64,000 nucleotides of DNA from Rubinisphaera italica (GCF_007859715.1 NZ_SJPG01000001.1:3188728-3252727), one strand, 5' to 3'. Shown: positions 1-8,208, counted from the stretch's first letter. Numbers and translations: made by a program. Notes: generated from the sequence alone by a model not told the origin.

Positions 1-1
1 G

Positions 2-1570
2 ACTTCCGAATCGCGCAGCAACGGGAACGTCACCCCCGGCAACAGCGACTGGGATGCCAGTCTGACGTTGGAGGATTATCTGGGCAGTGGATTTGGTGGC
101 ACTTTTGCCTACATCCCGGTTGATGCTTCTCAGGATCTCATTCAACTGTGGCAAAACGATTTCCAGGCTCCCATTCTGGACGGACTCCAGCAAGTCGATC
201 CGCACACCCCGGCACACGCCGGCGGCCACAGCAACGATACGCAGTTCGTGACCGAACAATCCAACGGCAACCACAACACCAACTACCAACTCAATGGGGC
301 ATACCAAAACCTCGACCCCAACACGACCATCGACTTCGAAACCCCCTGGGGATTGCTTTCGGGTTTGAAGAATACGGAAGAAACCTCAAGCAGCGAACCT
401 GCTTCAGAACCAGCCGAAGGAGAAGGTACCGAGGGTGATGGGTGTGATTGTGCGTGCGAAGGGAGTGAGGGAACTGCAGGTTCAGTCGAAGATTTGACGC
501 TTGGGATTTTCATAGCCTTAGACGATGAAGGGAATCAGGTTGGCTGGATTTTGGCAACAATTCTTACAGACGAGGATGGGAATCCAAACTTGGATGATGA
601 CCAGGATTATTTACCGGATGAAATCCTGCAAATAACCGACATGGAAGGTAATCAAAAAGACGACCTCGACTATTCAGAAACCGACTTACACGACTTCACG
701 ACCTTCGGAGAAGTCTACGGCATTACCAAACCTCAATTTGAGCAAGTTGTCGCTCAACTTAAAGCAGATTACTTAGCAAGGAAAGAACGGAATAAAAATT
801 ATCAAATCATTCCAATAAAAGATAAAATAGATTCCAATAGCAACAAGAACGGATCCCTTGAGGTTAATCTGAACCCGATTAACCCATGGTTGTACCCGAT
901 TTATTTTGATCCACATAATGATCCGAATTTCATGGCCGAACCAACGCAATATCATTATATTGCTGGAGGTATTTACTGGAGATTAGGTTTCAAAGGCATA
1001 GCAGACGGTGTAACACATGTTGGCGACAGACTCGAATTATGGGCTACTGATCCACTCACTGCGTTTTATTATTCGACAGGATTTGGGGGACTGGATCAGG
1101 CCACAGAGTTTGCAAACGGTTGGGAAGATGTTCCTGCTTATGAAAAATTGGATACAGGAATTCAAACTGGCCTTGCAGTAGTCACCGGAACAGTCGGACC
1201 TAAGCTTTCTAAGTTATCAAAGATAGTAAACAAAACTGAGAATATTAATGAATGTGCAACCCCAAGGAGTGGAGTGCCGAATCGTCCGCCGAAAACGGTC
1301 TATCATCAAGGCGATTTAGCAGATGGGGTGTCTCCCCGTCGCCCGCTTTCAACGAGTCCGGATACAGACTTGGGACATTACCATCCAGACGGGGATTTGT
1401 ACCGATTCGATATTCCGGCTGACGTATACGATCAGTGGATTCTTGAACGTTCCATACAGCCATTCAATGATTTGCATCTGCCATCAGGCCAAATACGACC
1501 AGAAATCAGGATCATGCCGCCAGCGTCTGGCCGTATGAATGAGTTTCTCGTTCCGAGAACCGGGAGATAA
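2..1570 (+). CDS. Polymorphic-toxin-like protein, C-terminal part (cassette 1), truncated by window edge
   Basis: The frame is open from base 2, so the gene starts upstream; the first in-window start-like codon is a TTG at 68. The upstream codons read in frame as a repeat-like text containing 'GNVTPGNSDWDASLTLEDY'. A conserved module follows (around 218-402), then an acidic Glu/Ser linker ending in a 'CDCAC' cysteine cluster. After that the sequence becomes AT-rich and unique. The last ~90 residues carry 'TVYHQGD', 'PLSTSPD' and 'GRMNEFLVP', spaced like the R/H, STS and final E elements of ADP-ribosyltransferase toxins. That is an inference from spacing; the fold is not proven. A small gene starts 3 bases after the stop, as expected for a toxin-immunity pair. 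The type of N-terminal delivery protein (RHS-like or other) cannot be seen here. Confidence 0.6.
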   Translation, partial: TSESRSNGNVTPGNSDWDASLTLEDYLGSGFGGTFAYIPVDASQDLIQLWQNDFQAPILDGLQQVDPHTPAHAGGHSNDTQFVTEQSNGNHNTNYQLNGAYQNLDPNTTIDFETPWGLLSGLKNTEETSSSEPASEPAEGEGTEGDGCDCACEGSEGTAGSVEDLTLGIFIALDDEGNQVGWILATILTDEDGNPNLDDDQDYLPDEILQITDMEGNQKDDLDYSETDLHDFTTFGEVYGITKPQFEQVVAQLKADYLARKERNKNYQIIPIKDKIDSNSNKNGSLEVNLNPINPWLYPIYFDPHNDPNFMAEPTQYHYIAGGIYWRLGFKGIADGVTHVGDRLELWATDPLTAFYYSTGFGGLDQATEFANGWEDVPAYEKLDTGIQTGLAVVTGTVGPKLSKLSKIVNKTENINECATPRSGVPNRPPKTVYHQGDLADGVSPRRPLSTSPDTDLGHYHPDGDLYRFDIPADVYDQWILERSIQPFNDLHLPSGQIRPEIRIMPPASGRMNEFLVPRTGR

Positions 1571-1573
1571 GGT

Positions 1574-1888
1574 ATGGAATATTGTTGCACTGGATTCAGG
1601 AACATGCTCGCGTGTGCTGGCGAGCGGGGAAATGCAGTTGTTGTCTGGGTCGATTCAGGCGGTGAGTTGCGTTTCCTTCATCAATCGCGGGGTGTAGCGT
1701 TTGAGGATGAATCGAAATTGAAACCAGCAGAAATGGATGTGGTAATAAACATCTCGGCTGAAGTGGGTATGAGGTACTGCCCGACTTGTGGCCGATTGCT
1801 GGAAAAATTAGTAGTCGAGCACCGAGACTTCTACTCGAATCTCGCTAAGGAACACGAGAAGTACTTGGCGTCTATGCCAAAATTTTAA
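1574..1888 (+). CDS. Putative immunity protein for cassette 1 toxin
   Basis: A 104-residue protein whose ATG lies 3 bases after the stop of the toxin-like gene, so translation is probably coupled. There is no signal peptide or membrane segment, as expected for a cytosolic antidote. Near residue 72 it has 'RYCPTCGRLL', a CxxC pair common in small immunity-type proteins and possibly a partial zinc site. I do not recognise a named family. The role as immunity protein is inferred only from position: directly after a variable toxin tip and directly before the repeat element that closes the cassette. Confidence 0.55.
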   Translation: MEYCCTGFRNMLACAGERGNAVVVWVDSGGELRFLHQSRGVAFEDESKLKPAEMDVVINISAEVGMRYCPTCGRLLEKLVVEHRDFYSNLAKEHEKYLASMPKF

Positions 1889-1903
1889 TCGCAGGGTGGC
1901 CAA

Positions 1904-2174
1904 ACCGAGTTTGTCGGTTGGGTGCTGAAAGCACAAGATGTCTCACCGTTCGCTCTCCTTGCTTATGGAGCGGCAATTGATCTTCAATCTCTAAACCGAG
2001 AGGCCCGTTCTGATGTTTTGTTGCTTGAGAACGTGACGAAGTCCATCTGCTTCTAGTCGTCGACTCAGTGTTTGACTATTGGTTGACTTGGGGGATTGAT
2101 GGACATCCCTCAAAATCAGAACCCACAGGGTGGTTTCATCTTGTCGCTTCGCAACCCAACCGAAAAAATCGGCT
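1904..2174. repeat. MITE-like element, copy A (full length)
   Basis: A roughly 270-bp non-coding repeat. The left end ('GTTTGTCGGTTGGGT') and the right end ('ACCCAACCGAAAAAATCGG') form an imperfect terminal inverted repeat of about 20 bp; each end also contains a small CCGA/TCGG hairpin. Near-identical DNA recurs at 6254-6527, and its left third at 4125-4218. Each copy lies just after a toxin/immunity cassette. It encodes no convincing protein. It could be a small non-autonomous transposon or a recombination-mediating cassette boundary. Confidence 0.75.
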
Positions 2175-4004
2175 TCCGGCAGCACGACACGCACGTTGAC
2201 TGCTTACACAGATAGGGAGTTTGTTCTTTCGAATGACCATGGGGCACAGGTTCAGGTCCTGATTCAACACAAAGATGGATTTCAACTCGACAGCCAATCC
2301 AACTCGACTACTCAATTCGTCCAGAAACAGGAAGAGTATGATGATGACATGAATCCAACTCTTGTCTCGACGAATTTACCGGCTCAGACCATGCATTCTG
2401 ATGAGTCCAGCGGTGGAGATTTTGACGCAAGCGGAACGATTGATGCCAGTGGAAATCTCGTCTGGAACACTCTCACCAGCGAGTCCCGGTGGAATCAAAC
2501 GACAACACCGGGAGACACCAACTGGAATCCACAGACAGCAATCGAAGGTTACTACGGCGACGGGTTTAACCAGTTGCAATCTTACCTCGGCCCGGTTTCT
2601 CATGAAGTATACGTTCCCTGGGATGAGGGAGTCGGCGGCGTTCTTGCGGGAATGCAAACTGTCGGCCTGCACAGCCCCGAATACGCCGGCGGCCGCAGCA
2701 ACGATACGCAGTTCGTGAGCGAACAATCCAACGGCAACCACAACACCAATTATCAACTCAATGGGGCATACCAAAACCTCGACCCCAACACGACCATCGA
2801 CTTCGAAACTCCCTGGGGATTGCTTTCGGGTTTGAAGAATACGGAAGAATCTTCAAGTAGCGAACCCGTTGAAGAACCAACCGAAGGCGAAGGCACCGAG
2901 GGTGAGGAGTGTGATTGTGCGTGTGGGGATGGACTATCGCCTACACTCACTGCGATTCACACCTACGAAATCTGGGACGATGGCGGCACGCCCGAATTCC
3001 CGGATGACGATGTCCTCATCGGCTACGCCGTCACTGAATTCTATGGGGAGCCATGGGGAAACACGACCATCTATGACATGGATGGAAACGAAGTCGAGCC
3101 AGATGAAAACGGCGAATATCCACCCCAGTATAACGCCCAAAATAGCGACTGGAGATTGATCAATGAGGAGAATATTGGAACAAGTGGTTCACCATTCGAT
3201 TTAGAATTGTCAGAAACAGGAAAGAGAGTGGTTGAAGCGGCAAAAGTATTGGAAGATCATGTAAATGTGATTCAAAGTATTCGCGCGAAGATCAGTGCAA
3301 TTAATGAAAAGTTACCTAATTCAAGAGGTGAAAGAAGGAAACCAGAAAATCGGGCGTTGATACTGGAGCGGTCAGAACTGCAACGAAAATTAGCAGTCGA
3401 ATTGTTCTCTCAGGCATCATCTCATAAACAACTACGAAAAGAATTATTTGATCACTGGAAGTCAACGCTAACCGAAGCTGATTTTATTACCACAACAATA
3501 CAGGCATTCCCAGGCACCTATCCAAGCACCGTAACAGCACCCAAAGATCCTCCACCAGAGTGGACACAAATCCCTGAATCGGAAGATGAAGCATGGCGAA
3601 ATGATGCGATTGAATTCTGGGGATATGCATTAATCGAAACAGCCACTGGTGAAATTGCGGTTGGACTTGTCATTCGAGTCGGAAGCAAATTAATTCCCAT
3701 CGGGAAAGTTGCTGTTAAACAATTTGCAAACAAAGCTGATGAAATCTTTGACTGTTTAAAACGAATTCAACTGGAAGTCGATCCCTCGACTGTTGGGATG
3801 AGTGGTGGTAATATTCGGATTAAATTGGGCCCAAAAGGAATCGAGTTTCCGACCTTTCGCCTCGGTGACTCAATTACTACAGCATTACCGGATGGTTCTT
3901 ATCCTCGTTGGTTCGCTCGGGAATGTCACTCCCGGCAACAGCGACTGGGACGCCAGCCTGACGTTGGAGGAATAGGGAAGAGTTCAAACGGCTGCTGTCA
4001 ATAG
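2130..4004 (+). CDS. Orphan toxin-tip module, recombination-scarred (cassette 2)
   Basis: A 624-codon open frame whose first ATG lies inside repeat copy A, so it lacks the delivery N-terminus and may not be expressed. From about residue 180 it matches cassette 1 (DNA block 2685-2869), followed by the acidic linker and 'CDCAC'. A block shared almost exactly with cassette 3 comes next (2874-3180). The unique tip is AT-rich, with a helical charged stretch (residues ~355-440) and a hydrophobic stretch containing 'TATGEIAVGLVIRVG'. The tip ends abruptly: from 3919 the DNA is a 54-bp copy of the sequence at 23-76, read here in the wrong frame. The last ~30 residues are therefore junk and the catalytic end of the toxin is lost. 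This is best seen as a silent or dead cassette. Confidence 0.55.
   Translation: MVSSCRFATQPKKSASGSTTRTLTAYTDREFVLSNDHGAQVQVLIQHKDGFQLDSQSNSTTQFVQKQEEYDDDMNPTLVSTNLPAQTMHSDESSGGDFDASGTIDASGNLVWNTLTSESRWNQTTTPGDTNWNPQTAIEGYYGDGFNQLQSYLGPVSHEVYVPWDEGVGGVLAGMQTVGLHSPEYAGGRSNDTQFVSEQSNGNHNTNYQLNGAYQNLDPNTTIDFETPWGLLSGLKNTEESSSSEPVEEPTEGEGTEGEECDCACGDGLSPTLTAIHTYEIWDDGGTPEFPDDDVLIGYAVTEFYGEPWGNTTIYDMDGNEVEPDENGEYPPQYNAQNSDWRLINEENIGTSGSPFDLELSETGKRVVEAAKVLEDHVNVIQSIRAKISAINEKLPNSRGERRKPENRALILERSELQRKLAVELFSQASSHKQLRKELFDHWKSTLTEADFITTTIQAFPGTYPSTVTAPKDPPPEWTQIPESEDEAWRNDAIEFWGYALIETATGEIAVGLVIRVGSKLIPIGKVAVKQFANKADEIFDCLKRIQLEVDPSTVGMSGGNIRIKLGPKGIEFPTFRLGDSITTALPDGSYPRWFARECHSRQQRLGRQPDVGGIGKSSNGCCQ
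2685..2869 (+). repeat. Direct repeat shared by cassettes 1 and 2
   Basis: About 185 bp nearly identical to 218-402, encoding the conserved stretch that contains 'SNDTQFV' and 'YQNLDPNTTIDFETPWG' just before the acidic linker. It is homologous DNA upstream of two unrelated tips, so it could serve for recombination that swaps them. Confidence 0.85.
3919..3972 (+). repeat. 54-bp out-of-frame copy of the sequence at 23-76
   Basis: Starts with GGGAATGTCACTCCCGGCAA and ends at ACGTTGGAGG; it differs from 23-76 at only a few positions. In cassette 1 it encodes 'GNVTPGNSDWDASLTLE' in frame. Here it is fused in another frame to the cassette 2 tip and marks a recombination junction. Confidence 0.85.
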
Positions 4005-4108
4005 CGACATTGAAATCATTGATCCATGCTGGCAAAAAATATGAGCTGCCCACAGAGGAATTGGAGTTGCGATTGAATGAACTACTTGTGAGTACGAAAA
4101 ACGTTTGA
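3977..4108 (+). pseudogene. 3' remnant of a putative immunity gene (cassette 2)
   Basis: Directly after the scar, a different frame reads 43 codons to a TGA, beginning 'EEFKRLLSIATLKSLIHAGK' and ending 'LNELLVSTKNV'. It has no start codon and no ribosome binding site. It overlaps the last codons of the scarred upstream frame. Its place between a toxin tip and a repeat copy matches the immunity genes of cassettes 1 and 3, so I read it as the tail of the immunity gene whose 5' part was removed by the same rearrangement that cut off the toxin. Confidence 0.45.
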
Positions 4109-4124
4109 TTCAAAGCAGGCTAGC

Positions 4125-4218
4125 CCGACCGACTTTGTCGGTTGGGTGCTGAAAGCACAAGATGTCTCACCGTTCGCTCTCCATGCTTATTGAACGGCAA
4201 TTGATCTTCAATCTCTAA
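4125..4218. repeat. MITE-like element, copy B (left part only)
   Basis: Matches the left ~94 bp of copies A and C, including the terminal hairpin 'CCGACTTTGTCGGTTGGGT'. Homology stops at about 4218, where coding-type sequence of cassette 3 begins. The breakpoint therefore marks a deletion or recombination junction. Confidence 0.75.
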
Positions 4219-4352
4219 CCCTCGGCCCCCTACTCGCCCAACTCAATGCTACGCTGCAGCCTTCGGGGGGCACGGTCAATCCGTATCAACTGACGATCAA
4301 TACGACCGCAGTTCAAGCAAGTGGCTCCACCCCCGTATCTCTGGACAGCATT

Positions 4353-5717
4353 TTGTCCGAACCGGTCTACGATCCCAATCACGTCGGCGCAGCCGCTGAT
4401 GGCGGTTTGATCAACCGAGAAAATCCCGACTTCGACTGCCTCCCCACCAATGCCAACCTCCCGGCCGCAGCCAAGCAACCGCATCAAGAAGCCGACACAT
4501 CCAGCGAACCAACCGAAGGCGAAGGCACCGAGGGTGAGGAGTGTGATTGTGCGTGTGGGGATGGACTATCGCCTACACTCACTGCGATTCACACCTACGA
4601 AATCTGGGACGATGGCGGCACGCCCGAATTCCCGGATGACGATGTCCTCATCGGCTACGCCGTCACTGAATTCTATGGGGAGCCTTGGGGAAACACGACC
4701 ATCTATGACATGGATGGAAACGAAGTCGAGCCAGATGAAAACGGTGAATATCCACCGCAGTATAACGCCCAAAATAGCGACTGGAGATTGATCAACGCAG
4801 AGAATTTTGGCACAATCGGCGGAGCACAAGCAATCGGTAACGCTTTGTCGAAAGAGCAAAAGAAACCGGATTATCAGATCAGTCAAGTTGCGTCTGCAGT
4901 CACAACTTTTGCAGGCACAGTGGCTCAAGTTCTCTTAACAGGAACCGTTCCTCTGGCAGAGGCAGGTATAAAATACAATAAGATCAAGGAAGAGAAAGTT
5001 GGTATTGCTGAAATTATTATCGTTCACAGACTCGACACGGATGTGTACATCGTCACCAAGAAGAAGAACGGTTCAATCGTAAGTTCAAGAGTCATCAGAG
5101 ACCGAACATTGGCAGAAGTAGAAGCGATGACAGCAGCCGATATGCTGCAGATTGCATCAACAGGGGTTGCCGATGGTCTCGAAAAAACTGGCGGTGCTGC
5201 GGTATATGCAGTTATGCTTTTCCTTCCCTTTGATGAAGGTTATTTTGTCTTCAAAGGAGTGCAATACTTATACAAAGGAGGTAAGCTACTCAAGAAAGTT
5301 GGAGACAAATATATTGAACTGGCTGGAGATGAGTTAAAACGCAGTGTAAAAGCAATTAAAGAAAATGTGGAGAAAATTAAAAATTGCTTAAAGCCGATTG
5401 CGTCAAATATCATGAATGGCAATCCACAGTTGGGAAAATTGATCCGTGATGTTGATGGAATGGCAGTTAGTGCCTCAGAGAAAGTAAGGTTACTGACTGA
5501 GGGGGCTGGAAAAATTGACGGCATCACGTTCACACGCCTGACTGACGCCACAGGAGCAAAAGGTATTTTCAAAGGGTCACCCATAGGTAGTGGACCAATG
5601 AAGGGACGCTCCCCAGTTTTAGCTGTTTTAGAGGATGGGAGAATTGTAAGAGGTTTCGACAAACCGCACCCGTTCGGCAAACCTTATTATGTGATTGATT
5701 TAAAAGACCTCAGATAG
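4353..5717 (+). CDS. Orphan toxin-tip module with unknown toxin domain (cassette 3)
   Basis: The frame is open from 4194, with no ATG before the conserved block; the coordinate given is a TTG. It probably lacks a real start and is either a silent cassette or a displaced tail. The codons from 4221 read as a further piece of a parent protein ('LNATLQPSGGTVNPYQLTIN'), different from cassettes 1 and 2. Then come the acidic linker, 'CDCAC' and ~100 residues shared with cassette 2. The unique tip (residues ~150-454) has a hydrophobic segment 'AAVYAVMLFLPFDEGYFVF', a basic helical region, and a C-terminal domain ending 'GKPYYVIDLKDLR' that would be the toxin. I do not recognise its family. A small gene follows after 16 bases. 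Confidence 0.55.
   Translation: MSEPVYDPNHVGAAADGGLINRENPDFDCLPTNANLPAAAKQPHQEADTSSEPTEGEGTEGEECDCACGDGLSPTLTAIHTYEIWDDGGTPEFPDDDVLIGYAVTEFYGEPWGNTTIYDMDGNEVEPDENGEYPPQYNAQNSDWRLINAENFGTIGGAQAIGNALSKEQKKPDYQISQVASAVTTFAGTVAQVLLTGTVPLAEAGIKYNKIKEEKVGIAEIIIVHRLDTDVYIVTKKKNGSIVSSRVIRDRTLAEVEAMTAADMLQIASTGVADGLEKTGGAAVYAVMLFLPFDEGYFVFKGVQYLYKGGKLLKKVGDKYIELAGDELKRSVKAIKENVEKIKNCLKPIASNIMNGNPQLGKLIRDVDGMAVSASEKVRLLTEGAGKIDGITFTRLTDATGAKGIFKGSPIGSGPMKGRSPVLAVLEDGRIVRGFDKPHPFGKPYYVIDLKDLR
4506..4812 (+). repeat. Direct repeat shared by cassettes 2 and 3
   Basis: About 300 bp nearly identical to 2874-3180; only scattered differences are visible. It covers the end of the acidic linker, the 'CDCAC' cluster and the domain containing 'HTYEIWDDGGTPEFPDDD'. 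The sequences become unrelated within a few codons after 'SDWRLIN'. Confidence 0.9.
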
Positions 5718-5733
5718 TCAAGGGAGACGCTGA

Positions 5734-6219
5734 ATGCAAAATGATTCAACTTTTTTCGAGGAAGCAGTAAAGCTCTGCAATGACGCAAACCCGCATGTAT
5801 CTCGCATTGCTGAGAGTTTGTACCAGTGTATGTTGACCAATAATCAAGAAAAAAATCTGTCGCCCATTGGTAGTTTCAATATCCTTTATTTCTTTCAAGT
5901 TGTTATTAGACTCTGGTTCTCCCAGCACACTACTATTGAATTGGGTCAGACGAACTATCCATATCCATGTGAATCCATTTGCGGTTGTATTTGGCCGTCA
6001 AATGAATCTGGGAGAAATTGTATGGTGGAAGGTTTTATAGAAATCGTTAGATCGGATTCTGTTCCTGAGGGCAGCGATTTCGATGTTACTTACGCTACAG
6101 AAATCATTGCGTTGGTATTTGACAACAATGGTGAATTACGGGAATTACCCTTCTCATTGGAACCAAGCGAACAAGATTTTGATTATTGGCTATCTGGTTT
6201 TAACACCGATCAAACGTAG
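5734..6219 (+). CDS. Putative immunity protein for cassette 3 toxin
   Basis: A 161-residue protein whose ATG is preceded by AGGGAG at good spacing, 16 bases after the stop of the toxin module. It is acidic, without a signal peptide, and ends in 'FDYWLSGFNTDQT'. Residues ~47-65 are aromatic and hydrophobic, but the protein looks soluble. No named family is recognised. The immunity role is inferred from order (tip, small gene, repeat element), the same order as in cassette 1. It has its own good ribosome binding site, whereas the toxin tip lacks a start; the antidote could therefore be made without the toxin. Confidence 0.55.
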   Translation: MQNDSTFFEEAVKLCNDANPHVSRIAESLYQCMLTNNQEKNLSPIGSFNILYFFQVVIRLWFSQHTTIELGQTNYPYPCESICGCIWPSNESGRNCMVEGFIEIVRSDSVPEGSDFDVTYATEIIALVFDNNGELRELPFSLEPSEQDFDYWLSGFNTDQT

Positions 6220-6253
6220 TCTAAAAGTACTCTGTCTATAACTGGTTGGCCCA

Positions 6254-6527
6254 TCCGACCTTGTCGGTTGGGTGCTGAAAGCACAAGATGTCTCACCGTT
6301 AGCTCTCCATGCTTATTGAACGGCAATTGATCTTCAATCTCCAAACCGAGAGGCCCGTTCTGACGTTTTGTCGCTTGAGAACGTGACGAAGTCATTCTGC
6401 TTCTCGTCGTTGACTCTGTGTTTGACCATTGGTTGACTTTGGGGATTGATGGACAACTATCAAAATCAGAATCCGCAGGGTGGTTTCCTCTCATCGCTTC
6501 GCGACCCAACCGACTAAATCGGTCCGA
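6254..6527. repeat. MITE-like element, copy C (full length)
   Basis: The best-preserved full copy. The left end 'TCCGACCTTGTCGGTTGGGT' and the right end 'ACCCAACCGACTAAATCGGT' form the terminal inverted repeat. It aligns with 1904-2174 along its whole length with scattered substitutions. Immediately to its right starts a 46-bp piece of an IS4-type transposase gene. Confidence 0.8.
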
Positions 6528-6528
6528 C

Positions 6529-6574
6529 GCATGGAATCACCTTTGGATCTGTAATCAAGGGTCCTCCGGTGACC
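6529..6574 (+). mobile_element. 46-bp fragment of IS4-type transposase gene
   Basis: Nearly identical to 12800-12845, which lies inside the larger IS4-type remnant. It is too short to function and abuts repeat copy C. Confidence 0.5.
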
Positions 6575-7102
6575 AGACATAATTTTTGCACCCCGCTGTG
6601 AAGTGGGGAGTATTTTCAGAGTACTCCTTCCATACTCTGTTTCCCATCGAAAAGTTCCCAGGCACATTTTTGCACCCCGAAATGACTCTGAGCGCGCTCA
6701 AAAATCGCCAAAAATCTCTCCAAATACGCGCTTGGATTGATTTCTGTTAACCATTGGGTTCCAGGTTCGAAAGAGTGTCAATAGGTGACGGGGGCACCAT
6801 TATGGACTCGAACTATTGCAATACCCTACCAATCAACGAGTTATGGTTTTAAACGCGCGCAAAGTGGTTCGAACGGCGTGTAAAACGGGGAGGGCTTGTT
6901 CAATCGGAATCGGACTGCTCCTGTGTATAATGGTGCTGGAGACTATTATTACTCCCCACCAGACAACAACGCTAACGGCGTATGGGACTCCCTTGAGTGG
7001 AATTAGATTCTTATGCCGGTATGACACGGGCTGACTTAGTCACATTTAAAGAGGTCGGGGAACTACAAAATCATTTTGAGTTCCCTAAAATCCTCGTCCA
7101 GC
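6575..7102. other. Gene-free stretch with decayed sequence
   Basis: No convincing gene. The 13-mer TTTTTGCACCCCG occurs twice (6583 and 6667). Around 6890-7004 one frame reads 'DNNANGVWDSLEWN', which resembles a calcium-binding repeat of secreted proteins, but upstream stops suggest it is a remnant. Confidence 0.4.
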
Positions 7103-7257
7103 CCCGGCACACATCAACGAGAACCTGTCAAGAAAGACGATCCACCGCTTCTTTTTGATTTGCCGAAAGACATCGCCGAACAGAACCGTTTTCCGAGAAA
7201 CACCCGGAGATCGTTGCTTGGTTACTCAAGGAAATGAACGCATTCCGCAACCCATAA
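7103..7257 (+). pseudogene. Sulfatase C-terminal remnant, frameshifted
   Basis: One frame reads 'KKDDPPLLFDLPKDIAEQN' and, after a frameshift near 7185, another reads 'EKHPEIVAWLLKEMNAFRNP' followed by TAA. Joined, the two pieces match the usual end of arylsulfatases of the S1 family: a 'DPPLLFDL..D' segment followed by 'KHPEIVA.L'. The catalytic half is absent. It lies with other broken genes between the toxin array and the FKBP gene. Confidence 0.6.
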
Positions 7258-7421
7258 ACGCAAAAAACAAATGAGGCTTCAAGCTTTGATGGCTCTCCCG
7301 TCTGGTACGGGGTATCAGCTGTGATCAACTCACGCCTCAGAATGCGATGCGTGGACAAGCCGCAGTCCCGTCTTACATTCGATATTCCAAATCGATACGA
7401 TAGCCTGCGCGAGAACAACCA

Positions 7422-7550
7422 ATGAGTCGCTTGAAAACGCTGCTTTGACTTGCCGTTCTATTTTCTGCTTGCACCCTGTTCGCGGAGGACAACTCTGTCC
7501 ATGTTGATCAGCCGAATGCCCCAAGTCCAAAATCACCAGCGGAGTCTTAG
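7422..7550 (+). pseudogene. Remnant of a secreted-protein gene start
   Basis: ATG at 7422 reads 'MSRLKTLL', then TGA at 7446, then in the same frame 'LAVLFSACTLFAEDNSVHVD' and a TAG at 7548. Reading through the TGA gives a normal signal peptide (basic start, hydrophobic core, 'LFA' cleavage site). I read it as the 5' stub of a secreted protein gene killed by a nonsense change and truncated; the product is unknown. Confidence 0.4.
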
Positions 7551-7611
7551 AAACGAGCCAGGTTTTTCCGTGCAAGGAGTCGCGACACGGCGTGTCATAG
7601 TATCAGGTCAC

Positions 7612-8040
7612 TCAAACGATTTCGACAAGTTCAACATCGAAGCTGAGTGCTTTTCCTGCGAGCGGGTGATTTCCGTCAACTGTGATCGACTCTTCGTCCA
7701 CCGCAGTGACAGAGAACTGCATGACTTGGCCGTTCTCGTTTTGCGACTGCAGATCCATGCCGACTGTGGGTGTCATGCCATCGGGGAGACGGTTCCGCGG
7801 CACGACCTGAATCAGTTGTTCGTGCCGAGGGCCGTACGCTTCTTCCGGTGGTATTGTGACTGATTTCTTGTCGCCTACAGCCATCCCTTCAACGGCATTG
7901 TCGAAACCGGGAATCACCTTGCCACTCCCCAGTGAAAACTCCAGTGGATCCCGACCCTCAGAACTGTCGAACTGCGTTCCGTCTTCGAGTTTTCCCGTAT
8001 AGTGAATCCGAACTGTATCGCCTGATTTTGCTGCGTTCAT
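7612..8040 (-). CDS. FKBP-type peptidyl-prolyl cis-trans isomerase (SlyD-like)
   Basis: 142 residues from the ATG at 8040, chosen because AGGAAG stands at good spacing upstream and the domain begins at once ('SGDTVRIHYTGKLEDG'); the longer frame upstream is not domain sequence. FKBP motifs: 'FDSS' (~24), 'VIPGFDNAVEGM' (~43-54), 'AYGPR' (~68). An insert-in-flap region follows (~70-120), as in SlyD, and the domain closes with 'GNHPLAGKALSFDVELV'. The histidine-rich metal-binding tail of E. coli SlyD is absent. There is no signal peptide, so it should act in the cytosol as a folding catalyst and chaperone. It stands alone, surrounded by gene remnants. Confidence 0.93.
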   Translation of the reverse strand: MNAAKSGDTVRIHYTGKLEDGTQFDSSEGRDPLEFSLGSGKVIPGFDNAVEGMAVGDKKSVTIPPEEAYGPRHEQLIQVVPRNRLPDGMTPTVGMDLQSQNENGQVMQFSVTAVDEESITVDGNHPLAGKALSFDVELVEIV

Positions 8041-8208
8041 GTGGTGCTTCCTAAATAGTGTCGTAGCATACTCGTCGAAAGTGCCAACAACAACATTGGC
8101 AGATCCAAGAGATCGTACGCCCAGATATGAAACTTGATGGTTATGTGGCAGCAAGAAAGGTCTGATAACACTTAATCCCGCTGCGGAGCCTCATCATATT
8201 AGCCCGAT

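Noticed and set aside
2376..2774. 132-codon open frame on the minus strand in cassette 2
   Set aside because: A shadow of the module on the plus strand, not shared as protein by the other cassettes and without family features.
6583..6679. Two TTTTTGCACCCCG repeats as a CRISPR-like pair
   Set aside because: Two short copies only, no array and no cas genes.
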